This document shows, in pieces, positions 20,340 through 30,036 of a DNA stretch of 31,052 bases; positions within the stretch are counted from its first letter, which is position 1, and every line of letters starts with the position of its first letter. Source of the stretch: Hemicentrotus pulcherrimus. Taxonomy: Eukaryota; Echinodermata; Echinoidea; Camarodonta; Strongylocentrotidae. The translations under genes and the position numbers were made by a program. The stretch spans positions 34,707 through 65,758 of the forward strand of contig BEXV01002038.1 of NCBI GenBank assembly GCA_003118195.1. Direction: 5' to 3'. The notes below the pieces were generated by a model. It searched no databases, had not been told where the DNA came from, and saw only the letters and a list, made by a program, of their open reading frames with translations.

Positions 20340-20532
20340 CCCAATCATATCTGCAGTCATCGCATATTGAGGTATCCGGAAACTGGTGGCAAATTGAACA
20401 AGGAACACACTTACTAACGTCTGTATCGAAAAGCTCTCCGTTGGGACAGTTTTTCCTTCGCTTGCCCCTTACCAGACCGTTAAAAGATGACAGAGTGAGT
20501 ACAAGGACGATATAAACCCAGCAAGACGCCAT
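20340..20532 (-). CDS. Fn14 (TNFRSF12A)-like TNF-receptor, first coding exon
   Basis: The exon encodes 64 residues plus one base. The ATG at 20530-20532 has A at -3 and G at +4; further upstream the frame contains no ATG before 20640. Residues 1-23 are a signal peptide (M-A-S-C-W, then V-Y-I-V-L-V-L-T-L core), followed by a basic K-R-R-K. Residues 29-60 form one cysteine module with the pattern C-x12-C-x2-C-x2-C-x8-C-x2-C (starting CPNGELFDTDVSKC). By my recollection this is exactly the spacing of the single module of human Fn14, the TWEAK receptor; D-x-D/L-x-K-C and C-x-x-C-x-x-C also match. BCMA and TACI modules are similar but spaced differently. The exon ends TGG G/GTAAGT, a consensus donor in phase 1, usual for this superfamily. 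Missing from view are the transmembrane helix and the TRAF-binding tail. Family role: TNF-ligand binding and NF-kappaB signalling at the cell surface. Confidence 0.8.
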
Positions 20533-20599
20533 TTTGGTTTGTTGTTGGAAGAAGCCACACTTTTGAGTAAGAAATCTTAATGAAAGATAGGAATTCCTA

Positions 20600-20626
20600 T
20601 TAATGTGGTTTGGATGTTTTTGGCAT
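20600..20626 (-). other. Short upstream ORF in the leader
   Basis: An ATG 94 bases before the main start opens eight codons (M-P-K-T-S-K-P-H) and a TAA, out of frame with the receptor. If transcription starts upstream of 20626 it could lower translation of the main frame. Confidence 0.4.
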
Positions 20627-20629
20627 GAT

Positions 20630-20639
20630 GGGACTTTCA
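20630..20639 (+). promoter_or_regulatory. kappaB-like site GGGACTTTCA
   Basis: It matches the GGGACTTTCC form of the NF-kappaB consensus at nine of ten bases and lies about 100 bp before the receptor start. Feedback by NF-kappaB on a TNF-receptor gene would be logical, but the site could equally lie in the transcribed leader. Confidence 0.3.
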
Positions 20640-20736
20640 ACGGAGATGGATTGAACCGTAGGGACTTCGTGAGGAGCGATTAAGACGAGCCACCCGGTTG
20701 CGTAATACCCGAATTGATTCTGGTGTTTGGACAAGA

Positions 20737-20778
20737 AGTTCCCAGTTCCTAGTTCCGAGCTCCTAGTTCCTAGTTCCC
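20737..20778. repeat. AGTTCC minisatellite
   Basis: Six units of AGTTCC(C/T) or close variants (one reads CGAGCTCCT) lie in tandem in the 5' flank of the receptor exon. TTCC is the ETS core, so the array is also a cluster of ETS-like sites. Confidence 0.8.
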
Positions 20779-21441
20779 ATACTTCCTTGTTTCCAGATCC
20801 AGTGAAAGATAGTCTAGCAGAAGGCTTAGCACGACATGCAAGCTATCTGTGAGCTGCGAGTTACAGGAAGCTTCCAGGTTTCAGTCCATTGGTTCATTTA
20901 TCTAGTTTTGCTCTTCATTCCCTTCATCCCCAGGCTCATATCTGAGGTAGATTATTGCAGGTGATGAAGCCTCGCTATGGAGTATGCAATTGTGATTAAA
21001 GTCATCAAAGGCGACGCGGAAACTGGAATTGAGTCACTTATTCTATTTAATCAATTATCCGGCACTTTCTCCAAGTCTCGTTGGTCGAATCATGTCGATG
21101 TGAATTGGTTTTAATCCGTGGTATATGTTTGCGTCCGAAAATAGATGCTGGCGAAGAGCTAACAGGATGGAGAGGTAGGATGAGAGAGATACCTGGCTGG
21201 GTTTGTGTTTGGTCGGTTGATTAGCAAGACTGGCTTGCAGCGCGATGCAAAGAGAGATGGGTGACTCTGTCTTATCATCAGATCAAATAACGCCCGAGTA
21301 ATGGCGAGGGAATGCCGAGGGACGTTCCACTTCAAGCGCTTTTTCAAGAGTATCATCTACAACAAGCATGTATAATGTTTTAAAGCCCGACGACTGATGT
21401 TGTTCCCTTGTCTTCTCCCCGAGCGCAAAGTGTACCAACCC

Positions 21442-21449
21442 CTTTTATA
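21442..21449 (-). promoter_or_regulatory. TATA-box candidate TATAAAAG
   Basis: TATAAAAGGGG on the minus strand is a strong TATA consensus in a region less AT-rich than its surroundings. A start site about 30 bases on, near 21412, would give a leader of some 880 bases before the receptor ATG unless a 5' intron is removed. The reverse strand of the same site also reads TATAAA. No nearer TATA was seen. Confidence 0.3.
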
Positions 21450-23604
21450 AACCGGTGTCCAACATCCAATACTCAGCGCTTGAAGTGGCTATTGCCCAAG
21501 CAGCAACTCTCTCAAGTAACGATCGTTTTGCATATATCACTTCTCTACACCTTTAGAAAAGTCGATGATTTTGTAAACCAGGTTATGTAGTATATTCCTC
21601 TTGCGCTTCAACGCAATACTGGATGCAGTTGGAAGTTTCTCGTTCTGGTTTTCGTTGGTTTGCAAATCAATATTATTATCCTTGACAGAGAGGAACTGAA
21701 GGCGAGAGGGAAGATAGTAGACAAAAGAAGGTGTCAAAAATACCGATCCAAACTGGAGCCGGGAAAAGAGCGAGAACGTATGCCGTCTTGATAATGGACT
21801 TCCCTAACCTCCAACGAAGCTGGGACAAGAATAACACTGCTTCCTAAAAATATAGATCAGCTGCTCAGCGCCAACGCAGAAATCATATCGCGAACATTTA
21901 TAACGAAATAATTGTACCACCATCAACAGTCGCCGTTCTCTTCTGCGAGCCACTTGCATGTGCGCACCGATCCCGCGTGTGCTGCGTCCAAAACGTTAAG
22001 TGAGCCAGCTCGTCTCATGTTGATGGTAATATAACGGTATTATGGTGGCGGAATGTAGCGGTGTGTACGAATGAGACGGAACGATATTACAATAGGGGAG
22101 AGCGTTAAGCCCCCTTTCTTGACTCGCCTTTTTAAAAATAACTGCCCCCACGTGAAGGTTTCGCTCCATATAGCAAGACGGTCATCGAATTCTAAAGATA
22201 TCGCCTAAAAGATCAATTGTAGTCTATTCATGACGCTTAACGTGTTTGTAAGCCTCTCCCCAATATCTTGTTAAAAGAGAGTAGTATACAAGTAACGACC
22301 AAGGATGTGCAAAATGTCTCTAGAAATAACCTTTCTCTATCATAATAGAACTGAGTGTTTATCTAGAGCAATTGCGACATGTTATATGTTATAGGCTTCT
22401 TGAATTATAAGTTTTGATAAGATATGATGAATCCCATAAAGGTACATTATAATTATGTCTCCATATGATATCTAATGTCAATGCTACTCATTATTATCCA
22501 TTACATCTTTATTAGAAGTCCTTTCTCATTTCATGAGGCTCTCAAAAGTTTGCTCACACATTGTCGATGATTTGTATACGAATCAAACAACTCTCATATA
22601 AAGATCAACTTTCATCGAGGAGGGATGCCGTTTAAGTACAAGAGTAGTAAAATTGACAACAAAGAAAGAAGGGTGATGTGCAAATAGAAAAAGCGACGGA
22701 GATTGAGTGCGATTGACGAGCGAAAGAAGAGCCACAGAGAGGGATAATATACGAACAGTAACAAAATCAATTATAGTAAATAATAGAAAAATAGACAAAT
22801 TGAGACGGTGAAAGATTAGTATAAACAGTAATGGGGAGAGAAAGACTCACCTAGAGACAGAGACAAACAGAGAGACAGAGACAGCCAGATCATGGATATC
22901 ATTAGAACAATAAAATCAAGTTTTTTTAATCAAACCAATAAATTATGCAAGCGTAAATTGCAAGTCAAGGTGGTGTCCAAATTAGACGATAAATTATGGA
23001 GCGTAATTTGTGACAGATGGTAAAAATATTAGTCGCGGTATTAACAGACAATGGTGAGGAAGGATTGTCGGAACCAACTACTCAACTGATAAGAGACATA
23101 CAAGAATAAAGAGGAATAAAATAGGGTGTTTAGTATGGTTTCTTAAAGCTAAACTTTAGTACTGGTAGTGCGATTGCATTGTGAAAGAAATGGTGTGGAA
23201 AGGATCAGAAACAGTTGATCATGTAGCATGTATAAAGTATTGGTGTGCACTGCAAGGGTCTGGAGTCATCAAAATCATAATAAATTTGACCGAGTCTTGG
23301 TAAAGTAACAAGCACTGTACACAGAAAGCTATATATGGGACAACACACATGGTGTCGGGGTTGGTACTACCTTGATTTCCTTGTCTTTCTATGCTCATTA
23401 CTCAGCCAGTACACATTTTCTTCCAAAATTGTTTGGCACATGTTATTTATTTGTAATCTTGAACATTAAGTGTAAGTTTCGTTTGATTCTGTGAAAATTA
23501 ATTTTCTTTTTTATACCAGTACTAGAGTTTCGCTTTAACTAAAATAAAAAAGGCCCAACGCGATTTTTGGACAGTTATTCTAAATATATCCCTAAAATGT
23601 TCGC
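21450..23604. other. 5' flank of the receptor gene and non-coding sequence
   Basis: 21450-22180 is less AT-rich than average and probably includes the receptor promoter. Beyond it is AT-rich sequence with purine-biased parts (22640-22890). No coding region is supported. Confidence 0.4.
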
Positions 23605-23990
23605 TACCTGAAGTGCAATTAGTTCAAGCGCACTTGCTCCTCTAAGTGCTTGGCTTAACGAAATGAACCACCTCTACTCGACTCAAAGCCACAAAGGCGT
23701 TAGCTCGCCTCAGAGGACATGGAGTTAACGCCCTTCTGGCTCTCAACCGATGTCTTATTAGGAAATTTAGAGCGAGCAAGGGGGCGGATGAAATGTGTTA
23801 ATCCACCTTAAAGGTGTCCCGAGGCTCTACTCTTCCCCAGCTATTGGCGGCGATAGAATCCTACCACTCTCGCTGGTAGCAGAGAGGGGTAAAAGCTTTT
23901 AATGAGCTACAGCTCTATGCGAACATCTTTAGACGTCATGATACGAGCGAGCTCAGCATAGTCGTGTTTAGGTTGACTGCTGCAAATAAC
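23605..23990. promoter_or_regulatory. GC-richer block, possible regulatory or conserved element
   Basis: This block is sharply less AT-rich than both sides and has several short self-complementary words, such as CTACCA...TGGTAG near 23861-23879. A plus-strand frame at 23667-23801 is open for 44 codons (including A-L-A-R-L-R-G-H-G-V-N-A-L-L-A-L) without a recognised domain or start. It may be a conserved non-coding element, a decayed insertion or a small exon. I cannot decide. Confidence 0.3.
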
Positions 23991-24639
23991 AAGTAGGCGT
24001 TTTAAGCTGTATTTTTTGTTTCGCCCTCTTGTCAACAAATATTTAGCACTCACAAGATATTCAGTCATAAACTACTTATGATTTACATGAAATTAAAAAA
24101 AAATAAGTTCCGTCTGCTTCAAGAAAAAAAACGAAAGTGATGCATTTGTCCTCAGATACATTATGAAACAAGTTTAATCTTAACCAAGCGATTATGAATA
24201 CACTTAAGGCGGCGTATTTCTAGTTTCCTTTTAAAGAAAATAGAGCGAGGTAAAATATTCATAGGCCTCCTTATGAAAATGTTCAACATATCTAATAAAC
24301 ATAATTATCTCGAAGATCAATTTTGCGGGCAATTTTGTTTAAAGAAGTGTTTTGTGTTCTTGTGTATTTTGATAATACGTACAATCGAATTCAAATTGCA
24401 CCATAAACAAATTAAATAGTATATTCTTAAAATTTTATGGGCAATGTCATTCATATATTTCTATTTTTTACGCAATATGTCAAAGGCAAATATAACATAA
24501 ATTCAACCCAATTAAAACATCGTCTTCTTACGTCATTTTCATTGTTGGCTCTCTTGTATACTACGTCATCATAGACATTAAACCGGAACAATTCTACTTT
24601 CTCAACATAGATTCATGACTCAGAGTCACCAGGAGTAGT
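23991..24639. other. AT-rich non-coding stretch
   Basis: No gene or known repeat recognised. Confidence 0.5.
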
Positions 24640-25090
24640 CAGAGGCCATATTTATATCTCGTTAATGATTTAAATCATTGGCCATCAACTATAAGGCCAC
24701 ACCACGTGATCTTGCGTCAATATTCCACCGAACGATGGGCATTGATGCGTGATATAGTATGCAAACATCCCAATCTAAAAAGAAAATGATCTCCCTTACG
24801 AGGGTGAGACCAGCCTCATTAAAAAATACAATTTTGGCTGGCTGGAGATAATAGGCTTGCATATTTCTATTGCATCATGGGATAACCATAACAACTAAAG
24901 CTCGATGACTGAGAGTGTTTATCAAATGAATAATTGATTGAAAAAAAAATAAGGGGAGGCCTTATTAATCTAAATTGACTTTGAATGTGTTTTTCATCAG
25001 GATAAATATACCCCGAATGATAGTTCGGTGAATGAATTAATTGAATTTCGAGGCGCTTCTTCCAGACTCAGTGAATTCCCCAGCTATGCT
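24640..25090. promoter_or_regulatory. Candidate cis-regulatory module
   Basis: Many distinct factor motifs occur close together: the 16-base palindrome AATGATTTAAATCATT at 24664-24679, GGCC...GGCC around ATCAACTATAA, CACGTG at 24703-24708, POU-like ATGCAAAC and GCATATTT, GGGATAAC (GATA/SIX-like), TAATTGATTG and AATTAATTGAATT. Composition differs from the flanks. The target could be either flanking gene. Confidence 0.3.
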
Positions 25091-25487
25091 AGCGGGGTGT
25101 TTTTGTAGGCTCCCATTCTTAATTAGTATGAGCATGGACCTATGAGATATACACATGGGCGATACTCATGTGACAAATTTTAATAGACTGGTAATAAACA
25201 TCGTTAACCCTAAGCCAAATAGAGTTGATCCTCCCCTGCCAATATATGAAATGGCAATCACGGGGTTTTCCTTTTTTTTGTAACAGACTTCATGATTCCA
25301 AAGGGAAGGGGATTCATTTAAAAAACAGACCGCGAGATGGCAGGCTATAATGCGTATCGCCTTTTTGTGTGTTCTTCAATCTGCCCCTATTCTTTTTCAT
25401 TCTGTTTTCAGGACATATCAGCTAGCGACTAGAAGCTCCATACTTGAGGTTCGATTTGACCAAATGAAAAATAACAGTATAGGGAAG
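25091..25487. other. Non-coding stretch
   Basis: No gene or repeat recognised. Confidence 0.5.
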
Positions 25488-25700
25488 AGAGAGAGAGAGA
25501 GAAAGTGGGAGAGAGAGAGAGAGAGGTAAATATGGTGAGAAAGAGACAGAAGAAGGTTACATGGCCACTGATAAAGAAAATTATGTTGGTATGAGAGAGA
25601 GAAAGATTTAGAGATAGAATGAGGCAGAATAAGAGAGAGAAAGAGGGGAAAAGTGATATATAGAGAGAAAAACAGAGAAGGGACGGGGATGAAGGAATTG
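25488..25700. repeat. GA-rich polypurine tract
   Basis: GA arrays at 25493-25502 and 25509-25524 continue as degenerate purine-rich sequence to about 25700. Confidence 0.85.
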
Positions 25701-25778
25701 ACAGAGGAATACTTTTTTTCTTCGGAACAACAAAGACAATTTCAAAACATCAATAGAAAGATGTGCATCCTTTCCTCT

Positions 25779-25788
25779 GTCACGTGAC
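25779..25788. promoter_or_regulatory. GTCACGTGAC palindrome (E-box/CLEAR type)
   Basis: This perfect 10-base palindrome matches the CLEAR motif bound by MiT/TFE factors and also suits USF. An identical copy lies at 27821-27830. Confidence 0.35.
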
Positions 25789-25890
25789 CGTGATAATACC
25801 ACAAAAAAAGATGCTTGAAAGCGCATTGATAGAAAGAAAATTTGAAGAAAAGTAAAATGATACGAACATAGGAGATACTTGGATAACTAG

Positions 25891-26055
25891 TTTAGTACAG
25901 GGATAAAACTGAAGACAGACCAGAAATCGGAGAAGATTTTGAACTGTGATCAAGTTTCCGTTCTCCTTCAGGCTGATACATTTGAGTGGCAGTTTTCAGA
26001 GCTTGGGGAGTATTCCTTTTATTTTTTTTCAGCTATCTATCACACGACAATATGA
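25891..26055 (+). CDS. Orphan exon-like frame, possible beta-sandwich fragment
   Basis: The frame is open for 54 codons between TAG at 25888 and TGA at 26053. An excellent acceptor (TTCCGTTCTCCTTCAG, ending 25971) lies in the middle. After it the phase-0 reading is A-D-T-F-E-W-Q-F-S-E-L-G-E-Y-S-F-Y-F, then a hydrophobic end. The pattern F-x-W-x-F-x-x-x-G-x-Y-x-F recalls the last strands of cupredoxin-like domains, but the metal ligands are not seen and the match is too short to assign. No donor of quality follows, so it might be a terminal exon, a relic or chance. Confidence 0.25.
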   Translation, partial: FSTGIKLKTDQKSEKILNCDQVSVLLQADTFEWQFSELGEYSFYFFSAIYHTTI

Positions 26056-27483
26056 AATATTAAGTAACATGGATTAGGTCGAGACAGGTTAGGAACGTCA
26101 CGGATTTGTGATGTCATTCATATATTTTTCGTCGTCCACGAGAGAGATTAAAGTCCGGAATATTTAAATAATAATCTGAAAAAAGTGATATGAATACGTC
26201 CCCTTCATGATTTTGTCGTCACTTTTCGACATATGAAAAGTAGAAGCTCAACAATGATGTGTAATCGTCCATGACCTAGCATCGTTTATCCATTCATGAA
26301 TGAACCTGTATTCAATCAGCAGATGTATGAGATTTATTGTATCATTACCAACGCTCCTTCTCTCCCCTTTCCTTGTCTTCTCTTCTCTGCAAGTCACACT
26401 CTTTTTTATTTATATTTTTTATTGTTGTATCTAAGTTGAGGGCTGCGGGCACGTCAAGCTACTTTGCCTATATCTGTAGCCCTCCTGCATCTTATGTATG
26501 TTAAATATGCATTTAATATATTTGTTTAATTTCGTTTATTATACACTTAAAATATTGTATCAAACCATATTATGTTCATGAAAATGTATGATGAAGAAAC
26601 AAAAAAGATGCAGAAACCAATAAATCAAATCAATAAAATCAAATCAATTTCGTCACCTGCTAATCGCATTCAAAGCATTAAAAATAAAGTAAAAATAACC
26701 AAAAACGAGTCTAAAGAAAACCTAAACAAAACAGCAACCACAATAAACCACCACCAAAAAAAAAATCCAGATTGCGCCAAATTAAAACAAACATACACGT
26801 AAGAAAAATATTTTTTCATACTTAAAGTACACATATAATATTATATTTTTGCGAAAATCTTACTAGAAGAAACCTGAAAAGTAAAACGTTGTAATTTATC
26901 AAATGGGAATTTTTAATGAACTAAATGAAAGTTTTCATTAAAAAAATATCCACAGTTAAACTTTCCTCTTTTCACATATTTGGGGATGTTATTAACGTGA
27001 ATAATTCCTTAATATCTATGTGTGATCGCGTTTACAAAATATATGCCTTATATTAGCAGTTTTACAAAAAAATATCCTTATTTGAACAATCTTACAAGCG
27101 GTTAGTGGCGTTTTTACCTGCGATATGAAGGACACGTACTAGTTGAAAGACCGGGTAAATATTGTAATGGGATGTTCCAAATGGATTCTTTCTTCTTTTA
27201 CGAACGATGATAACCCAACTGAATCCTAATCTGATCGTTTATTTTCTTGCCACAATGAGCAAACACTGTCAGCTGCTCCTGAGTATACAAACAGTGCCAT
27301 GGCAGAATCCATTAGATGACAGATGAATGGAAAACCGAAGGGGGTGAGCGAAATGTAATATTCGTACATGTATGTCGAGAACATTGTACAAGACTCTATT
27401 AAAGGATGAATTGGAAATAGTTATATCCACTCTCTGTCAAGAGGATGAAATGCAAAGAAAATTACTATAAATCAAATATTAAA
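26056..27483. other. AT-rich non-coding stretch
   Basis: No gene is supported. A lysine/asparagine-rich 76-codon frame at 26572-26802 reflects A-rich composition. The segment around 26440-26500 (GTAGCCCTCC, then TATGTATGTTAAATATGC) might be another retroposon tail. Confidence 0.4.
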
Positions 27484-27578
27484 GGACACCAACGCTATAT
27501 GATGTTGATAATATCAACATCATAGCTTCGGTGTCCATCAAAATAAAAGCAATATATTATTTTGCTTTTATTTTGATG
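27484..27578. mobile_element. Two abutting hairpins (palindrome pair)
   Basis: The first inverted repeat (27484-27536) pairs GGACACC...GATGTTGAT with ATCAACATC...GGTGTCC around a 3-base centre, with small bulges. The second (27536-27578) has perfect 17-base arms CATCAAAATAAAAGCAA / TTGCTTTTATTTTGATG and a 9-base loop. They share one base. Further complementary words (GATGAAATTT, AAATTTCATC-like) continue to about 27605. This looks like a small foldback element or a structured RNA source. Confidence 0.7.
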
Positions 27579-27820
27579 AAATTTTCATTTCAACGAATTT
27601 CATCCAACACGTCAAAAGATGAATAACAAGAAGATTGGAAAATGGTTTGAAGAGAACTTTTATTTCTTATTTACTTTCTTCTTTCTTGTTAGGCGATGTC
27701 ATATTATTGTTCTTCTAATTCCTGCTGAATTTGTAACATGATTATTTCACTCACCGAAGCATCATTACATTACTTTTAATGAGAAGAAGACAGAGAGCCA
27801 TAGGTCACGTATATTACTTT

Positions 27821-27830
27821 GTCACGTGAC
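27821..27830. promoter_or_regulatory. GTCACGTGAC palindrome, second copy
   Basis: It is identical to the palindrome at 25779-25788 and is preceded by a half-site GGTCACGT at 27803-27810. Confidence 0.35.
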
Positions 27831-27849
27831 TTAATCCAGATATATTACA

Positions 27850-27870
27850 CCTCTCTCTCTCTCTCTCTTT
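27850..27870. repeat. (CT)n microsatellite
   Basis: A CT array of about ten units. Confidence 0.9.
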
Positions 27871-28176
27871 CATTATTTCTCTCTAGGAAAGACACTTATC
27901 AAGCCTTTAATGGGTCTAGATCTTTCTCTCGAAACATCTAGATGAGACGAAGACACACGACTCCAGCTCTCTAATAGTCACCTCTCTCATTTCCATTTGC
28001 CATAAGATGAGAACATGTTCACCTACATGTCTGACATGCCGTGATGCAGGTCCAAACAGACGGCAGACGGTAAAGTTGCAATCATGACTAATTTTCCCGC
28101 GCGAGAACTGATGAGCAAAATTACGGGTGATTTCTCACTTAGCCAGCCGGAATTCATCTTTAGTGATAACACTCAC
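27871..28176. other. Non-coding stretch, moderately GC-rich
   Basis: Mixed-composition sequence at 28020-28170 contains TTCCCGCGCGAG. No gene recognised. Confidence 0.4.
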
Positions 28177-28260
28177 CGACTCGTGATGAAAAACAGAGGA
28201 AAAAGGCAGACATAAAAAGAATGTGGTTCCGCTATTAGTTAGGGAGCAGCAACTTGGCGA
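28177..28260 (-). CDS. Weak exon candidate, phase 0-0
   Basis: On the minus strand an acceptor CTATCCCTTAG and a donor TCG/GTGAGT bound 84 bases open in one frame: S-P-S-C-C-S-L-T-N-S-G-T-T-F-F-L-C-L-P-F and eight more. It would be in phase with the exon at 30895-30971, which also ends in phase 0. Nothing in the peptide is recognised, and an open frame of this length is common by chance. Confidence 0.2.
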
Positions 28261-28823
28261 CTAAGGGATAGATATTTGGGGAATTCTTACCCCTAACATC
28301 TACTGCCCCCCTAAACTTACAAACAGAAAGTTATTACGTATTGATATCATTATTGACAACGTTATTTCTTACAATATTCTCAGAAGGTACACTTATTACA
28401 TGTTTTATTACTAATCAACTAAGAAAAAGAAAATAATAATAATAATAATAAAAAAACACAAAAGAAAAAAGCTTATAATAAAGAAACCGCCCCAGAAGTT
28501 TAACAAACAAAATAAAAACATACAAAACAGCTTTTTGTTTGTTATATTCAGTGCAATTAGCACGACAAAATGTTACACTAAAGAACAATAAAACAAACGT
28601 TTTGAAGAAGAAAAATCATCCTTTTCATTGAAATTATATTGCATTTTAATTTGTTTACATTACACGGCTAAACAAGGACTATTACATGAATAAAAGAGGA
28701 ACACGGCGCATTTTTTGGGGAAAAGAATATAGGTTTCACAACACTAATTTAAAGGCAAAATAATTTCACCGAAAATAACAAGGAACTGTACGCCCTTCAT
28801 TTAGTGAGCTACATGATACCAAG
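28261..28823. other. AT-rich non-coding stretch with (AAT)n
   Basis: An AAT repeat lies at 28432-28450. On the minus strand AATAAA words occur near 28405, which could serve a gene ending upstream. No coding region is supported. Confidence 0.4.
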
Positions 28824-29053
28824 CTAGGAAATGATAGCCACAATGCTAAAAAAACAGAATAATTCGGAAAATGTGAAGAAGGGAAATTCGAAAGCATTGA
28901 CAGTCCGACACTTTGGCTTGATAAATCCCAACTTGAGAGACTGACATGACTGAATGAAATTGGCCGTTGGGATTTTCAAACTGTATACACTTCTTGCTTG
29001 AAGATCGCTTGAGGGCAATTTGTACATTACAGCTCCAGTTATGTCCGTCACTC
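28824..29053 (-). CDS. Terminal-exon candidate, unknown product
   Basis: On the minus strand a good acceptor (GATTTCTCTCTCTGTACATTAG) precedes a frame open for about 76 codons to TAG, if entered in phase 1. The first 50 residues look protein-like (G-V-T-D-I-T-G-A-V-M-Y-K-L-P-S-S-D-L-Q-A), while the end is Phe-rich and less convincing. It does not join directly with the exon at 30895-30971, which ends in phase 0. No domain recognised. Confidence 0.2.
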
Positions 29054-29200
29054 CTAATGTACAGAGAGAGAAATCCGAAGGACTTTTATTTGTTACTATC
29101 AAAGAAAATCTCGGGTGTTTCAAAAAATATATTCGTTCAACAATAGGCTTTACTATAGCTCTCCATAGTTATATTTACGATAAAGAAAGCTTTTAAATTA
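29054..29200. other. Non-coding stretch
   Basis: Sequence upstream of the 28824-29053 frame. No feature recognised. Confidence 0.4.

Positions 29201-29274
<74 letters not shown>
29201..29274. repeat. (CT)n microsatellite, about 74 bp
   Basis: A long CT array interrupted by two T-rich spots. Confidence 0.95.
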
Positions 29275-29276
<2 letters not shown>

Positions 29277-29979
29277 GTTTGATAATCATATTATGTTTGA
29301 TTGATTATGAAATCGGAAATATTGCCTTTATAATCTCAAAGGTAAAAGCCAGTATTGGAAACGCCCCAATTTCAAAAAATAATTTTAAAGCTCTTATTAC
29401 CAATCATGTGAAAGAATATGTTTTGACTAATACAAGATGATAACAATTTTGGGAGGAAACCGCCTACTAATTGATATCTTTGGTAAATTAGTTTATCTAT
29501 TGGTATGTGAGAGATAAACGCACGTGTCGCGTAGTCCCATATACATCTTTGTGTGTACAGTGCTTGTAACTTTATGAAGACTGGGCCAAATTTCTTATCA
29601 TTTTGATGATTCCAGAACCTTGCAGTACACACCAATACTTATATGCTAGATGATCACCCTTTTCTGATCGATTCCACAACGTTTTTATTTTTTTTTCACA
29701 ATGCAATCGCATGACCATAACTGGTCGTTATCTTTCATGACATTTTTCAGACAATATTAAACTAAGTTTCCAAGACAAATGATCCGGTAGCTATTACTTT
29801 TTCATAATGTTATTTTCCTACACTAACTTAATTCCTGATATCCTGGATTAATCATTTTTAACCGTAGCTCTCAATATATGAAAAGAAACAATACCTAAAA
29901 CTGAATTCAATACAAAATCCCAACCTCACAATATGTTTTTATCATGATTGATCATCATTGGCGAAGTAAAGCTCAAAGC
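29275..29979. other. AT-rich non-coding stretch
   Basis: No gene is supported. A minus-strand frame of 87 codons at 29372-29635 has no domain and no convincing start or acceptor. Confidence 0.5.
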
Positions 29980-30036
29980 CAATTTAGCCTGGACTAACGG
30001 CGGGTTACATTGCATAAATTTCATTTCATTTCATAC
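29980..30036 (+). mobile_element. Retroposon tail with TTTCATTTCATTTCAT
   Basis: A non-simple segment (TAGCCTGGACTAACGGCGGG, then TTACATTGCATAAA) runs into three TTTCA pentamers. A short anchor followed by pentamer repeats is typical of a non-LTR retroposon 3' end. The body is not recognised. Confidence 0.4.

Noticed and set aside
20533..20640. N-terminal extension of the Fn14-like frame upstream of the chosen ATG
   Set aside because: The extension has no in-frame ATG, and the downstream ATG has a good Kozak context followed at once by a signal peptide.
26572..26802. Plus-strand Lys/Asn-rich frame of 76 codons with ATG
   Set aside because: A-rich low-complexity composition, no domain, no splice or conservation evidence.
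27109..27240. Minus-strand open stretch (W-V-I-I-V-R-K-R-R-K) ending at a CAG/GTAAAA donor
   Set aside because: The upstream AG lacks a pyrimidine tract and the peptide is not recognised; likely chance.
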